From positions 207,144-271,143 of the forward strand of contig CAYFQB010000053.1 in NCBI GenBank assembly GCA_964345225.1: a stretch of DNA of 64,000 bases, written 5' to 3'. The notes beneath the pieces are model-generated. The model was given only the letters and a program-made list of their open reading frames with translations, ran no database searches and was not told where the DNA came from. This document shows positions 16,931 through 24,966 of this stretch, one piece after another (the stretch's first letter is position 1; the number at the start of each line of letters is the position of its first letter). The stretch is from CAYFQB01 sp964345225. Lineage in GTDB: Bacteria; Nitrospirota; Thermodesulfovibrionia; Thermodesulfovibrionales; UBA6898. The position numbers and the translations under genes were made by a program.

Positions 16931-18433
16931 ATGAAAAGGGAACAATGGCAAAGTCAGATCGGTTTTATCCTTGCAGCGGTAGGATCTGCAATAGGGCTCG
17001 GAAATATATGGCGATTCAGTTACATGGCTTATACCTATGGGGGCGGAGCCTTTCTCATACCTTATATAACTGCACTGATAACTGCGGGCATCCCTCTTCT
17101 GATACTTGAGTTCGGCATCGGGCATGAACGAATAGGATCAGCACCACTTGCCTATCATAAGATAAGCAGGAAATGGGAATGGCTTGGCTGGTGGGCTGTT
17201 ATATTCGTGATGTTTGGCATAGAGCTTTACTACACAGTGATAATCTCCTGGTGCCTTAATTTCTTTACCCTGTCTTTCAATTTAGGCTGGGGCAATGACC
17301 CCAACTCGTTCTTCTTCAAAGAATTTCTGTCTTTAAGCGAAAAGCCTTCAGATATAGGCAACATAAGAACACCAATACTTATCGGCCTAATTGTCGTATG
17401 GTTCCTGAACTGGCTGATAATTTACAGGGGTGTACAGAGAGGTGTTGAACTTGCAAATAAAATATTCATGCCATTGCTTTTTATACTTACTGCAGTGCTT
17501 GTTTTCTGGGCAATCACGCTTGATGGAGCAATGACAGGCATTAAGGCCTACCTTACACCTGACTTCTCTAAGCTCTCTGACCCGAAAGTCTGGATAGACG
17601 CCTACAGCCAGATTTTCTTTACCCTAAGTCTGGGGTTCGGCATAATGATAGCCTATGCAAGCTATCTCCCTGCAAAGACCAACATCACTAGAAATGCAAT
17701 GCTTACAGGATTTATTAACAGCGGATACTCCCTATTTGCAGGATTTGCCGTTTTCTCAGTACTTGGTTTTATGGCCACATTGCAGGGCAAGCCTATATCC
17801 GATGTGGTCTCCCAGAGCATAGGACTTGCCTTCGTCGCTTATCCCAAAGCAGTTAGCCTTATGCCCGGAGGCAATCTATTTGGAGCGATATTCTTCCTAT
17901 GTCTGGTCGTGGCCGGTTTGTCATCTTCAATCTCAATTATTGAAGCATTTACATCAGCAATTGTTGACAAATTTGGCTTTAGTAGAAAACCGGTAGCTAC
18001 AACAGTATGTCTTGTAGGATTTGCAGGGTCAATTATATTCACCACTCATGCAGGCCTTCACTGGCTTGATATCGTTGACCACTTCCTTACAAATTACGGA
18101 TTGGTTGTTGTTGGTGCTGCTGAATGCGTACTAGTTGGGTGGTTCTTCAAACTTAAAATTATCAGGAAACATATTAACAAGATATCCTCCATTCATCTTG
18201 GGACATGGTGGGATATTCTCATTAAGTATTTCGTACCCCTAACGCTCAGCATAATATTAATAGTCAACCTTTTCAGAGAACTCACCGAACCCTATAGTGG
18301 TTACAGCTGGACATCTCTGATTATAATAGGCAGGGACTGGGTACTGCTTACGCTTATCGCCGCCTTCTGGATAGCTTCAAGACCCTGGAAGACTGAGGAA
18401 CATAAAACACCGAGCCGAGGCGAAAAAAAATAG
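16931..18433 (+). CDS. Sodium-dependent transporter, NSS/SNF family
   Basis: 500 residues with about 12 hydrophobic helices. The family N-terminal sequence is plain: GFILAAVGSAIGLGNIWRFSYM with the unwound TM1 that binds Na+ and substrate, then GGGAFLIPY. NSS proteins of this LeuT type import amino acids or related amines with Na+ across the inner membrane. Exact substrate unknown. The gene is single; a TATAAA lies about 14 nt before the ATG with only a weak GGA nearby. It converges on thiE with 28 bp between stops. Confidence 0.92.
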   Translation: MKREQWQSQIGFILAAVGSAIGLGNIWRFSYMAYTYGGGAFLIPYITALITAGIPLLILEFGIGHERIGSAPLAYHKISRKWEWLGWWAVIFVMFGIELYYTVIISWCLNFFTLSFNLGWGNDPNSFFFKEFLSLSEKPSDIGNIRTPILIGLIVVWFLNWLIIYRGVQRGVELANKIFMPLLFILTAVLVFWAITLDGAMTGIKAYLTPDFSKLSDPKVWIDAYSQIFFTLSLGFGIMIAYASYLPAKTNITRNAMLTGFINSGYSLFAGFAVFSVLGFMATLQGKPISDVVSQSIGLAFVAYPKAVSLMPGGNLFGAIFFLCLVVAGLSSSISIIEAFTSAIVDKFGFSRKPVATTVCLVGFAGSIIFTTHAGLHWLDIVDHFLTNYGLVVVGAAECVLVGWFFKLKIIRKHINKISSIHLGTWWDILIKYFVPLTLSIILIVNLFRELTEPYSGYSWTSLIIIGRDWVLLTLIAAFWIASRPWKTEEHKTPSRGEKK

Positions 18434-18461
18434 CATCTCTCTGCTTATAACGAACAATCAA

Positions 18462-19076
18462 TCATCCTTTTTTTTTAAAATACTCAATAAATCTCATCGT
18501 GTTTCTGACCACATCCCCTTTGAGGATTGCCGTTGCAACTGCAACTGCATCAGCCCCGGCATGCATTACTGGTTCAATGTTACCAAGATTTATACCCCCG
18601 ATTGCTACAACAGGAATTTTCACATTTTGCTTTATCAGGCTTAGATTTTCAATACCCACCGGCATTCCTGCATCCTTTGTTGTTGTATGGAAAACTGGCC
18701 CGAAACCGATATAATCTGCACCGTTTTCTTCTGCCTCTTTTGCCTGCTCAAGATTATGCGTCGAGATGCCGATAATTTTTTTAGTCATGATCTTTCTGGC
18801 CTCTTTTAAAGGGAGATCATCCTGACCGAGATGTACGCCATCTGCATCCACGGCAAGTGCTATATCGGCATGATCATTAATTATCAATGTTGCATCGAAC
18901 ATATGGGTTAATTTTCTGAGCATTTTTGCTTCATCATATATCTGCCGTCTTGTCTTTTCCTTCTCCCTGTACTGAACAAACTTTATGCCCGCTTCCAGCA
19001 CATTAAAAGTTACATCATATAGCGAAAAACTGCTGTATTTTTTTTCAGTAATAAAACAGATTCCACTAAGATACAT
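18462..19076 (-). CDS. thiE: Thiamine-phosphate synthase
   Basis: 204 residues, usual length, TIM barrel. It joins HMP-PP and the thiazole phosphate to thiamine phosphate. Signatures: VQYREKEKTR (pyrophosphate-binding Arg/Lys), LIINDHADIALAVDADGVHLGQDD, GISTHNLEQA, YIGFGPVFHTTTK and VAIGGINLGN. No TPP riboswitch (CTGAGA...ACCTGATC) is visible upstream. thiD lies far away at 56 kb. A MITE-like element separates it from the accC operon. Confidence 0.93.
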   Translation of the reverse strand: MYLSGICFITEKKYSSFSLYDVTFNVLEAGIKFVQYREKEKTRRQIYDEAKMLRKLTHMFDATLIINDHADIALAVDADGVHLGQDDLPLKEARKIMTKKIIGISTHNLEQAKEAEENGADYIGFGPVFHTTTKDAGMPVGIENLSLIKQNVKIPVVAIGGINLGNIEPVMHAGADAVAVATAILKGDVVRNTMRFIEYFKKKG

Positions 19077-19155
19077 TTAGAAATTCCATGCCTTTCGAAA
19101 TCCAGGAAATCTCTCTATTTACCCCGAAGATAGTATGCATGTTGATTATTTTTAT

Positions 19156-19485
19156 TAATCCAAAAAATGCATTTGAAACAGGTATACATGTTATATAGTT
19201 GGGCATGTTTCTTGAGCGGCCATAGGGAAATTTTTGGGATACCCGTCATGGCGAAATAAGCGTGTCGAATCGACCGAATTTTTACTGTCTGACCCCGTAG
19301 AACGGGGTAACCCGTATACGGGGGAGTTTTTACCCCGTGGAAAGGATGAGTTTCTTTTCGGGGTAAAAATTCGAGCGAATGAGTCATGTGACGGGTGAAA
19401 ATTTCCCTCTAGGGAGCGAAAGGAATATGTCCAACTACTTAATCCACTAACTCTATTTATTCTGAAAAGCATTCTTGGGGTTAAC
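19156..19485. mobile_element. MITE-like element (copy A), interrupted by a second element
   Basis: The left end TAATCCAAAAAATGCATTTGAAACAGGTATACATG and the right end GAAAAGCATTCTTGGGGTTAAC (given here only as motifs: CCAAAAAATGC and GCATTCTTGGGG) are imperfect inverted repeats. They match the uninterrupted copy at 45628-45769, as do the internal ATAGTTGGGCATG / ATGTCCAACTAC arms. The right end supplies the TAA stop of accC (19481-19483). A 181-bp insert splits the centre. No transposase is encoded. Confidence 0.75.
19223..19415. mobile_element. Nested palindromic insert with TAGGGA target duplication
   Basis: The sequence TAGGGA flanks both sides (19223-19228 and 19410-19415), whereas the intact sister element at 45.7 kb has a single TAGGGA. 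The 181-bp insert starts AATTTTTGGGATACCCGTCA and ends TGACGGGTGAAAATTTCCCTC, giving inverted ends. Its core holds palindromes of the ACCCCGT family (ACCCCGTAGAACGGGGT and a TTTTTACCCCG...CGGGGTAAAAA hairpin). The open minus-strand frames here are not convincing genes. Confidence 0.75.
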
Positions 19486-20842
19486 TTAAAGGCTCAATTG
19501 AGCCATTCAGCCTCTCGGTGAGTCCTGTATTATACTCTCCTTTTATAAAATCAGGATCGTTAATTACCTTTTTGTGAAACGGGATAGTGGTTTTTATACC
19601 CTCGATTATAAACTCATCAAGCGCCCTCCTTAATCTTGCAATGGCTTCATTTCTATCTCTTCCGTGTACAATCAGTTTTGCTATCAATGAGTCATAATAA
19701 GATGGTATAACACAGCCGTTGTAGGCTGCAGTGTCAACTCTTACTCCGGGACCTCCCGGTAATGACAGGAAAGTTATTCTGCCTGGGGAAGGGATAAATC
19801 TCTCAGGGTCTTCCGCATTAATTCTGCATTCTATTGAGTGGCCTGAAAGTTCTATCTTTGTTTGCTTTAGTTCTAAAGGGAAGCCCGCAGCTACTTTGAT
19901 CTGTTCCTTAACTATATCTACGCCGCTAACATATTCTGTAACAGGGTGTTCGACCTGGAGGCGTGTATTCATCTCCATAAAGTAAATAGAACCATCCGGA
20001 CTGACAATAAATTCGACTGTGCCTGCATTTCTGTATTTAAGAACCCTTGCAACCTTAACAGCATACTCCCCGATTTTCTTTCTGAATTTCTCGGTAGCTA
20101 TAGGTGATGGAGACTCCTCAACCAGTTTCTGATGCCTTCTCTGAATTGAACAATCCCTTTCACCCAGATGTATAATATTCCCCTTTGTATCAGCAATTAT
20201 CTGAACCTCAATATGTCTCATTTCAGGGATGTATTTCTCTGTATAAAGTTCTCCATTGCCGAAAGCTGCAAGCGCTTCTCTTTGAGCCATAAAAAAAAGA
20301 TTGTTCAGTTCATCTTCATCTTTTGCTATCCTCATTCCCCTGCCACCTCCACCTGCAGATGCCTTGAGAATCACAGGGAACCCTATCCTCCTAGCAGTCT
20401 TTAAGGCTATTTCTTCTGAAATAACAGGACCGTCACTCCCGGGAACAATAGGCACACCTCTCCTTTTCATGATCTGTCTTGCCTTTGCTTTATCTCCTCC
20501 AAGTCTAATGCTATCGGGTGTCGGGCCGATAAATGTGATCCCTGAAGTAAGGCATACCTCTGCGAAATGAGGGTTTTCGGCCAAAAAACCGTATCCTGGA
20601 TGTATGGCCTCAGAATCAGTTATTTCTGCGGAGGTAAGGATGCTGGGTATATTATTATAGCTTTGGGCAGAACTGGCAGGCCCTACACATACAGATTCAT
20701 CCGCCAGCTTTGTATGTAAAGAATCTTTATCAATGACAGAATATATAGCAACAGTTTTAATACCAAGTTCTCTGCATGCCCTTATTATCCTGACAGCAAT
20801 CTCTCCACGATTTGCGACTAATACCTTTTTAAACAATTTCAT
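19481..20842 (-). CDS. accC: Acetyl-CoA carboxylase, biotin carboxylase subunit
   Basis: 453 residues, full length. It carboxylates the biotin of AccB using ATP and bicarbonate, starting fatty-acid synthesis. Signatures: KVLVANRGEIAVRIIRACRELG at the start, AIHPGYGFLAEN, the ATP-grasp glycine loop KASAGGGGRGM, ERDCSIQRRHQKLVEESP, MEMNTRLQVEHPVTE and ECRINAEDP. It overlaps accB by 4 bp. Its stop codon lies inside the end of a MITE-like element, which has probably replaced the original terminus region. Confidence 0.96.
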   Translation of the reverse strand: MKLFKKVLVANRGEIAVRIIRACRELGIKTVAIYSVIDKDSLHTKLADESVCVGPASSAQSYNNIPSILTSAEITDSEAIHPGYGFLAENPHFAEVCLTSGITFIGPTPDSIRLGGDKAKARQIMKRRGVPIVPGSDGPVISEEIALKTARRIGFPVILKASAGGGGRGMRIAKDEDELNNLFFMAQREALAAFGNGELYTEKYIPEMRHIEVQIIADTKGNIIHLGERDCSIQRRHQKLVEESPSPIATEKFRKKIGEYAVKVARVLKYRNAGTVEFIVSPDGSIYFMEMNTRLQVEHPVTEYVSGVDIVKEQIKVAAGFPLELKQTKIELSGHSIECRINAEDPERFIPSPGRITFLSLPGGPGVRVDTAAYNGCVIPSYYDSLIAKLIVHGRDRNEAIARLRRALDEFIIEGIKTTIPFHKKVINDPDFIKGEYNTGLTERLNGSIEPLS

Positions 20843-21273
20843 AAAGGTTCAACAAGAAAAAGCGGCTCACCGTATTCAACAGGCTGTCCATTCTCAACAA
20901 GTGATTTGACAATAATCCCTTCAACCTCACACTCGATTTCATTCATAAGTTTCATTGCTTCTATAATACAAAGCACCTGTCCCTTCTTTACTCCCAGACC
21001 TACTTCCACAAAAGGCGGAGCATCAGGGGAAGGAGATCTATAGAACGTACCAACTATTGGAGATGTAACGGTAATAAGCCTCTGTGTCTCATGCTCTGTC
21101 TCTGTGGTTATGTTGTCCTGAATAACTGCTGCTTTCTGTACAGGTATCTGCAATGAAGAAAAAAACTTTTCCCTTTTAATCTTGACCTTAACGCCGTCTT
21201 TCTCTACCTGCAATTCTGTGATATCAGTATCCTTGAGAAGTTCAATAAGATCTTTTAAATCCTCAAGTTCCAT
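20839..21273 (-). CDS. accB: Acetyl-CoA carboxylase biotin carboxyl carrier protein
   Basis: 144 residues. The C-terminal biotinyl domain has IEAMKLMNEIECE, with the target lysine in EAMKLMN, and the AccB thumb region GTFYRSPSPDAPPFVEVG. The N-terminal part (residues 1-35) is helical and DITELQVEKDGVKVKIKR follows as in AccB. The middle is a linker. It lies directly between efp and accC, a conserved order. Confidence 0.95.
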   Translation of the reverse strand: MELEDLKDLIELLKDTDITELQVEKDGVKVKIKREKFFSSLQIPVQKAAVIQDNITTETEHETQRLITVTSPIVGTFYRSPSPDAPPFVEVGLGVKKGQVLCIIEAMKLMNEIECEVEGIIVKSLVENGQPVEYGEPLFLVEPL

Positions 21274-21834
21274 TTATTTTACCCTTTCTATATATTCTGA
21301 GGTTCTTGTATCCACCTTTATGGTGTCACCCTCATTTATATGAAAAGGAACCCTGACTACCGCTCCGGTCTCAAGGGTAGCAGGCTTCCCACCACCTGTT
21401 GCAGTGTCACCTTTGAATCCAGGTTCTGTCTTTGCAACAACGAGTTCTATAAAAGTCGGAAGCTCAACATTTAATGGACTGCCCTTATAATATAGAATTT
21501 TAACATCCATGCCCTCCTTCAAAAACAGCTTTATACCACCCAGCTGTTCCGAAGTCAGAGGTGTCTGTTCAAATGTTTCTGAATCCATAAAGTAATATAA
21601 TTCATCCTGCATATAAATATACTGCATCTTTTTTTCCTGAAGTTCTGGTGACGGCAGTTTTTCTCCTGACCTGAGGGTACCCTCAACAATTCCTCCTGTT
21701 CTCAGGTTTTTCAATTTTGTCCTTACAATAGCACCACCTCTACCCATTTTTACATGCTGAAAATCCACTATCTCATAAGGGTCACCTTTAAACTCCACCT
21801 TTAGGCCTTTCCTGAAATCACTTGTGGAAATCAA
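21274..21834 (-). CDS. efp: Elongation factor P
   Basis: 186 residues, three beta-barrel domains, usual length. EF-P relieves ribosome stalling at polyproline. The tip loop reads KMGRGGAIVR with an arginine at residue 32, where many species have lysine; M30 replaces the common proline. Some Arg32 EF-Ps are rhamnosylated by EarP, but the surrounding motif here does not decide this and no EarP gene is in view. The start codon is TTG (21832-21834), with AGGAGG 8 nt upstream; no ATG is available near the family N-terminus. Confidence 0.94.
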   Translation of the reverse strand: MISTSDFRKGLKVEFKGDPYEIVDFQHVKMGRGGAIVRTKLKNLRTGGIVEGTLRSGEKLPSPELQEKKMQYIYMQDELYYFMDSETFEQTPLTSEQLGGIKLFLKEGMDVKILYYKGSPLNVELPTFIELVVAKTEPGFKGDTATGGGKPATLETGAVVRVPFHINEGDTIKVDTRTSEYIERVK

Positions 21835-21951
21835 AAAACTTGCCTCCTGAAATACAATCTTAATGTGTCTCTAATCATCTTCTGCTATATTAATATACAT
21901 TATCTACTGTTTATTGACTACTATATCATTATTTATTACTTGCCTTATTAT

Positions 21952-23013
21952 TTAATTGATTATCTCAAGTTCCCTCGGAAGCGTTGTAAGTACCCTGCAA
22001 CCGTTTTTTTCAGCAACGACCATATCTTCAATCCTAACTCCATAAAGTTCCGGTACATAAATTCCAGGTTCTATGGTAAAAACCATTCCGGATTTAACGG
22101 ACTCACTACCAAACCTTGAAATGCGTGGCAGCTCATGAACATCAAGCCCTATCCCATGGCCTGTTCCATGACCAAAAAAGTCACCATAACCAGCTTTTTT
22201 TATAACATCCCTTGCAGTCTTGTCAACCATTCTGGTGTTTTTTCCTTCTTTGACAGAATCGATAGCCTTTCTGTTAGCCTCCAATACTATTTCGTATATT
22301 TTCTTCTTTTTAGATATATCTTTTCCATCTATTAACAAAGTCCTCGTCATATCTGAGAAATATCCATCAGCTTCGCCACCCCAGTCAACTATGACAAAAT
22401 CTCCAGCCTTTATTTTATTATCAGAAGGCTTTCCATGAGGCAAAGACGTGTTCTGTCCGGAAAGTACTATTATATCAAAAGGTAATTCGGAACACCCTCT
22501 TTTTTTAAGATTATCCTCAAGCATGACTGCTATCTTTTTTTCGGAAAAGCCTTTTCTTATATAAGGTTTGACTGTATTAAAAGCTCTCTGTGCCCTGTCA
22601 ATAGCTATATTTATCGAGTTCAATTCAAACTGGTCCTTTATCTTGCGAATATCTTCCACAAAACGACTAACTGCTTTTATTCTCAGGCCTTTTCTGAGAA
22701 GTTTCCTGTAAAATCCATATGATATAGTTGACTCAAATCCTAGTATCTTAATTCCGATTGACTTGGCCTTCTCTATTATTGTCCTGTGCCTTTCTACTTT
22801 ATCGATAAGAATATCAAACCCTTTAAGCTCTCTCTTAGCCTGTTCCTCATATCTGAAATCAGTACAAAAAATCCTCTCATTTTTGGTTATAATCAGACAA
22901 CCTGAAGAACCACTAAATCCAGACAGATATCTTACATTCTTTATCTCGCAAACAAGAATTCCATCTATACCCTTAAGCTCAAGGGCATCAGCAATAACCT
23001 GTATACGTTTCAT
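21952..23013 (-). CDS. M24B Xaa-Pro aminopeptidase / proline dipeptidase
   Basis: 353 residues, short bacterial PepQ-like form. The creatinase N-terminal domain (LSGFSGSSGCLIIT) is followed by the pita-bread domain with metal ligands: VIVDWGGEADGYFSDMTRT (two Asp), GHGTGHGIGLDVHELP (His), VFTIEPGIYVPELYGVRIEDMV (two Glu). It removes N-terminal residues next to proline in the cytoplasm. It overlaps aroQ by 4 bp and precedes efp by 117 bp, the gene order often seen with efp and accBC. Confidence 0.93.
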   Translation of the reverse strand: MKRIQVIADALELKGIDGILVCEIKNVRYLSGFSGSSGCLIITKNERIFCTDFRYEEQAKRELKGFDILIDKVERHRTIIEKAKSIGIKILGFESTISYGFYRKLLRKGLRIKAVSRFVEDIRKIKDQFELNSINIAIDRAQRAFNTVKPYIRKGFSEKKIAVMLEDNLKKRGCSELPFDIIVLSGQNTSLPHGKPSDNKIKAGDFVIVDWGGEADGYFSDMTRTLLIDGKDISKKKKIYEIVLEANRKAIDSVKEGKNTRMVDKTARDVIKKAGYGDFFGHGTGHGIGLDVHELPRISRFGSESVKSGMVFTIEPGIYVPELYGVRIEDMVVAEKNGCRVLTTLPRELEIIN

Positions 23014-23456
23014 TTCGATAGTAATTTCTGTGCAGCCCTAATGGCAAGAAGATAGCCTTCTATCCCGAGTCCGCTTATCTGTCCTGTTACGACTTCGGAA
23101 ATGAAGGATTTTTTCCTGAATTCCTCACGTTTATATATATTAGAGATATGAACCTCTATTGAAGGCTTCCCTACAGCCGATATTGCATCTCTTATAGCTA
23201 CACTGGTATGAGTAAATGCTGCAGGATTTATAATAAGCACATCATAATCTGTTATCTGTATAGCATCAATAATTTCGCTTTCGCTATTTGACTGAACAAT
23301 CTTGACATCAATACCAAGCTCTGCAGACAGTGCATGTATATGTCTGTCCAGGTCATCCAGAGAAGTAGAACCATATATATTCATTTCTCTGCTGCCGAGA
23401 AGGTTTAAATTGGGCCCGTGTATTACAAGTACTTTCATATTGTTCTTAACAATCAT
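23010..23456 (-). CDS. aroQ: 3-dehydroquinate dehydratase, type II
   Basis: 148 residues. The enzyme dehydrates 3-dehydroquinate in the shikimate pathway. It has VLVIHGPNLNLLGSRE with the catalytic tyrosine in NIYGSTSL, QSNSESEIIDAI, INPAAFTHTSVAIRDA and EVHISNIYKREEFR. The Met at 23438 (MKVLVIHGPN) fits the family start as well as the one at 23456; neither has a clear Shine-Dalgarno. 4-bp overlap with the peptidase gene downstream. Confidence 0.95.
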   Translation of the reverse strand: MIVKNNMKVLVIHGPNLNLLGSREMNIYGSTSLDDLDRHIHALSAELGIDVKIVQSNSESEIIDAIQITDYDVLIINPAAFTHTSVAIRDAISAVGKPSIEVHISNIYKREEFRKKSFISEVVTGQISGLGIEGYLLAIRAAQKLLSK

Positions 23457-23482
23457 TAAATTATTATTTAAAAAGAAGAAGT

Positions 23483-23839
23483 TTAAAATTCGCTTTCTAT
23501 TTTGGGAACGGCAGACTTAAGGATAAAGCGCCCTTTACCATAATTTCCTTCGGGCTTAATCACAAGAGCCATATAATATCCATCCTTAATCTTTCTCATT
23601 ATTATGCCACACTTGTCTGATATTATAGAAAACTCCTTTGGTTCTCCAAGTCCGAGGTTTTCTGCTGCGACACTAATATCTCTTATCATGGCAGAAGCTT
23701 CAGCTCCAAGACCTGTAAGGTCAATAAGTCTTTCAGATGCGTATTCCTGCACAGGGATACCATCTGAGCCTATTATCATTGAGGAAACAGCACCATTTAC
23801 CTGATTAACAGTCTCTTTAAGAACTTCCAAGAAATCCAT
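23483..23839 (-). CDS. Roadblock/LC7 domain protein
   Basis: 118 residues, one LC7/roadblock domain: an N-terminal helix, VSSMIIGSDGIPVQEYAS, a helix GAEASAMIRDISVAAENL and the strand pair FSIISDKCGIIMRKIKDGYYMALVI. These small proteins dimerise and act as regulators or scaffolds for Ras-like GTPases such as MglA. It overlaps the upstream TPR gene by 23 bp, so the two are coupled and may work together. A second LC7 gene (mglB) stands at 31522. Confidence 0.85.
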   Translation of the reverse strand: MDFLEVLKETVNQVNGAVSSMIIGSDGIPVQEYASERLIDLTGLGAEASAMIRDISVAAENLGLGEPKEFSIISDKCGIIMRKIKDGYYMALVIKPEGNYGKGRFILKSAVPKIESEF

Positions 23840-24929
23840 TGTGTTTTTTTCTTATGGCTTCTAAAAATAGAGTTAATTTTGATATTATAACTTCTTTATC
23901 CTTACCCATCAGTTTTAATAGAGCCCTGAAGTCTTCAACTCGCTGTAAAACCTTTCTGTCATCAGGGTTGGACGAAAGAATACCCTGATATATTTTCATA
24001 GCTTCAAAATAATTCCCTTTGGATATCTGCCTTTCAGCGTCATCAATAGTTGCACTTTGCTCTGGAGGCTCCATCAAATCTACTAGGGGCTTCTCCTCAT
24101 CAGCTAATGTTTCTTCTTTTATTTCCTCTGTATTTGACTCTTCTGATATGTCTTTGCTTTCAAGCTCATCGAAAATTTCAGATTCCTCAGTTTCACTAGC
24201 TTCAGCTATATCAGCAAATGATATCTCTTCTTCAGTACCTTCAACCTGCTCATCCAACATCTTAATATCTTCATCCTCTTGATCGAGAATTTCCTCGGTT
24301 ATGCCCTCACTTACCTCTTCTTTAACATCACCACCAAAAAGAGAATTTTCAAATTCAGTTAATTTTTCTTCATCAAAAGCTGAATCTAACTTTATTTCAT
24401 CCGCTGAAGCAGCCTCTTCCGCGGTATCTGAAACATCTATCTCCTCAAGTTCTTCTTCTGGCATGGTAATCTCTTCTGATAGAGGTGGCTCAAATGCAGG
24501 TGATTCTTCAGATGGTACTTGTGCAGGCTCTTCACCTTCGAGCTCTCTTAATCTATCTAATGCATCTTCATCCATAGGGTTCAGCTTCAAAATTATTTTA
24601 TAGGATTTTATTGCCAGATCTATTTCACCGATGTCTCTGTAAATTCCGGATAGCTTCTTGTGTGCATAAAGATTATCAGGTATTGATTCTATAACACTCT
24701 CGAACTCAGTCCGTGCCTCGTTAAGCATCTCCTTTTCAATATAGATCTTGCCTAACAATACTCTTGCACTCATATAACCAGGTTGTGACTCGAGTCCGTT
24801 TAAAAGAACCTTTATCGCTTCATCGAGTATGCCTTCCTTTCTATATTCTTCAGCAAGAGGAACGAAGAGTTTGGAATTAGGGTCTTTCTCTACCTTTTCT
24901 TTAAGTTTTTCTATATCTTTTAAAGACAT
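23817..24929 (-). CDS. TPR-repeat protein with acidic linker
   Basis: 370 residues. About three TPRs fill residues 1-125 (DEAIKVLLNGLESQPGYMSA, NEARTEFESVIESIPDNLYA, DLAIKSYKIILKLNPMDEDA). A strongly acidic, low-complexity region covers about 130-290. A last TPR-like unit (GNYFEAMKIYQGILSSNPDD) is near 305 and a helical tail follows. No signal peptide. It overlaps the LC7 gene. The design, TPRs plus an acidic linker, resembles the larger protein at 59.6-62.1 kb. Likely a scaffold; function unproved. Confidence 0.8.
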   Translation of the reverse strand: MSLKDIEKLKEKVEKDPNSKLFVPLAEEYRKEGILDEAIKVLLNGLESQPGYMSARVLLGKIYIEKEMLNEARTEFESVIESIPDNLYAHKKLSGIYRDIGEIDLAIKSYKIILKLNPMDEDALDRLRELEGEEPAQVPSEESPAFEPPLSEEITMPEEELEEIDVSDTAEEAASADEIKLDSAFDEEKLTEFENSLFGGDVKEEVSEGITEEILDQEDEDIKMLDEQVEGTEEEISFADIAEASETEESEIFDELESKDISEESNTEEIKEETLADEEKPLVDLMEPPEQSATIDDAERQISKGNYFEAMKIYQGILSSNPDDRKVLQRVEDFRALLKLMGKDKEVIISKLTLFLEAIRKKHNGFLGSS

Positions 24930-24966
24930 GCCTTGCTCACATTTTTATCAAATTGTATTGATAAAG

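Noticed and set aside
19115..19472. Two open minus-strand frames of about 90 residues
   Set aside because: They lie wholly in the nested MITE and palindromic insert and have no family features or ribosome site.
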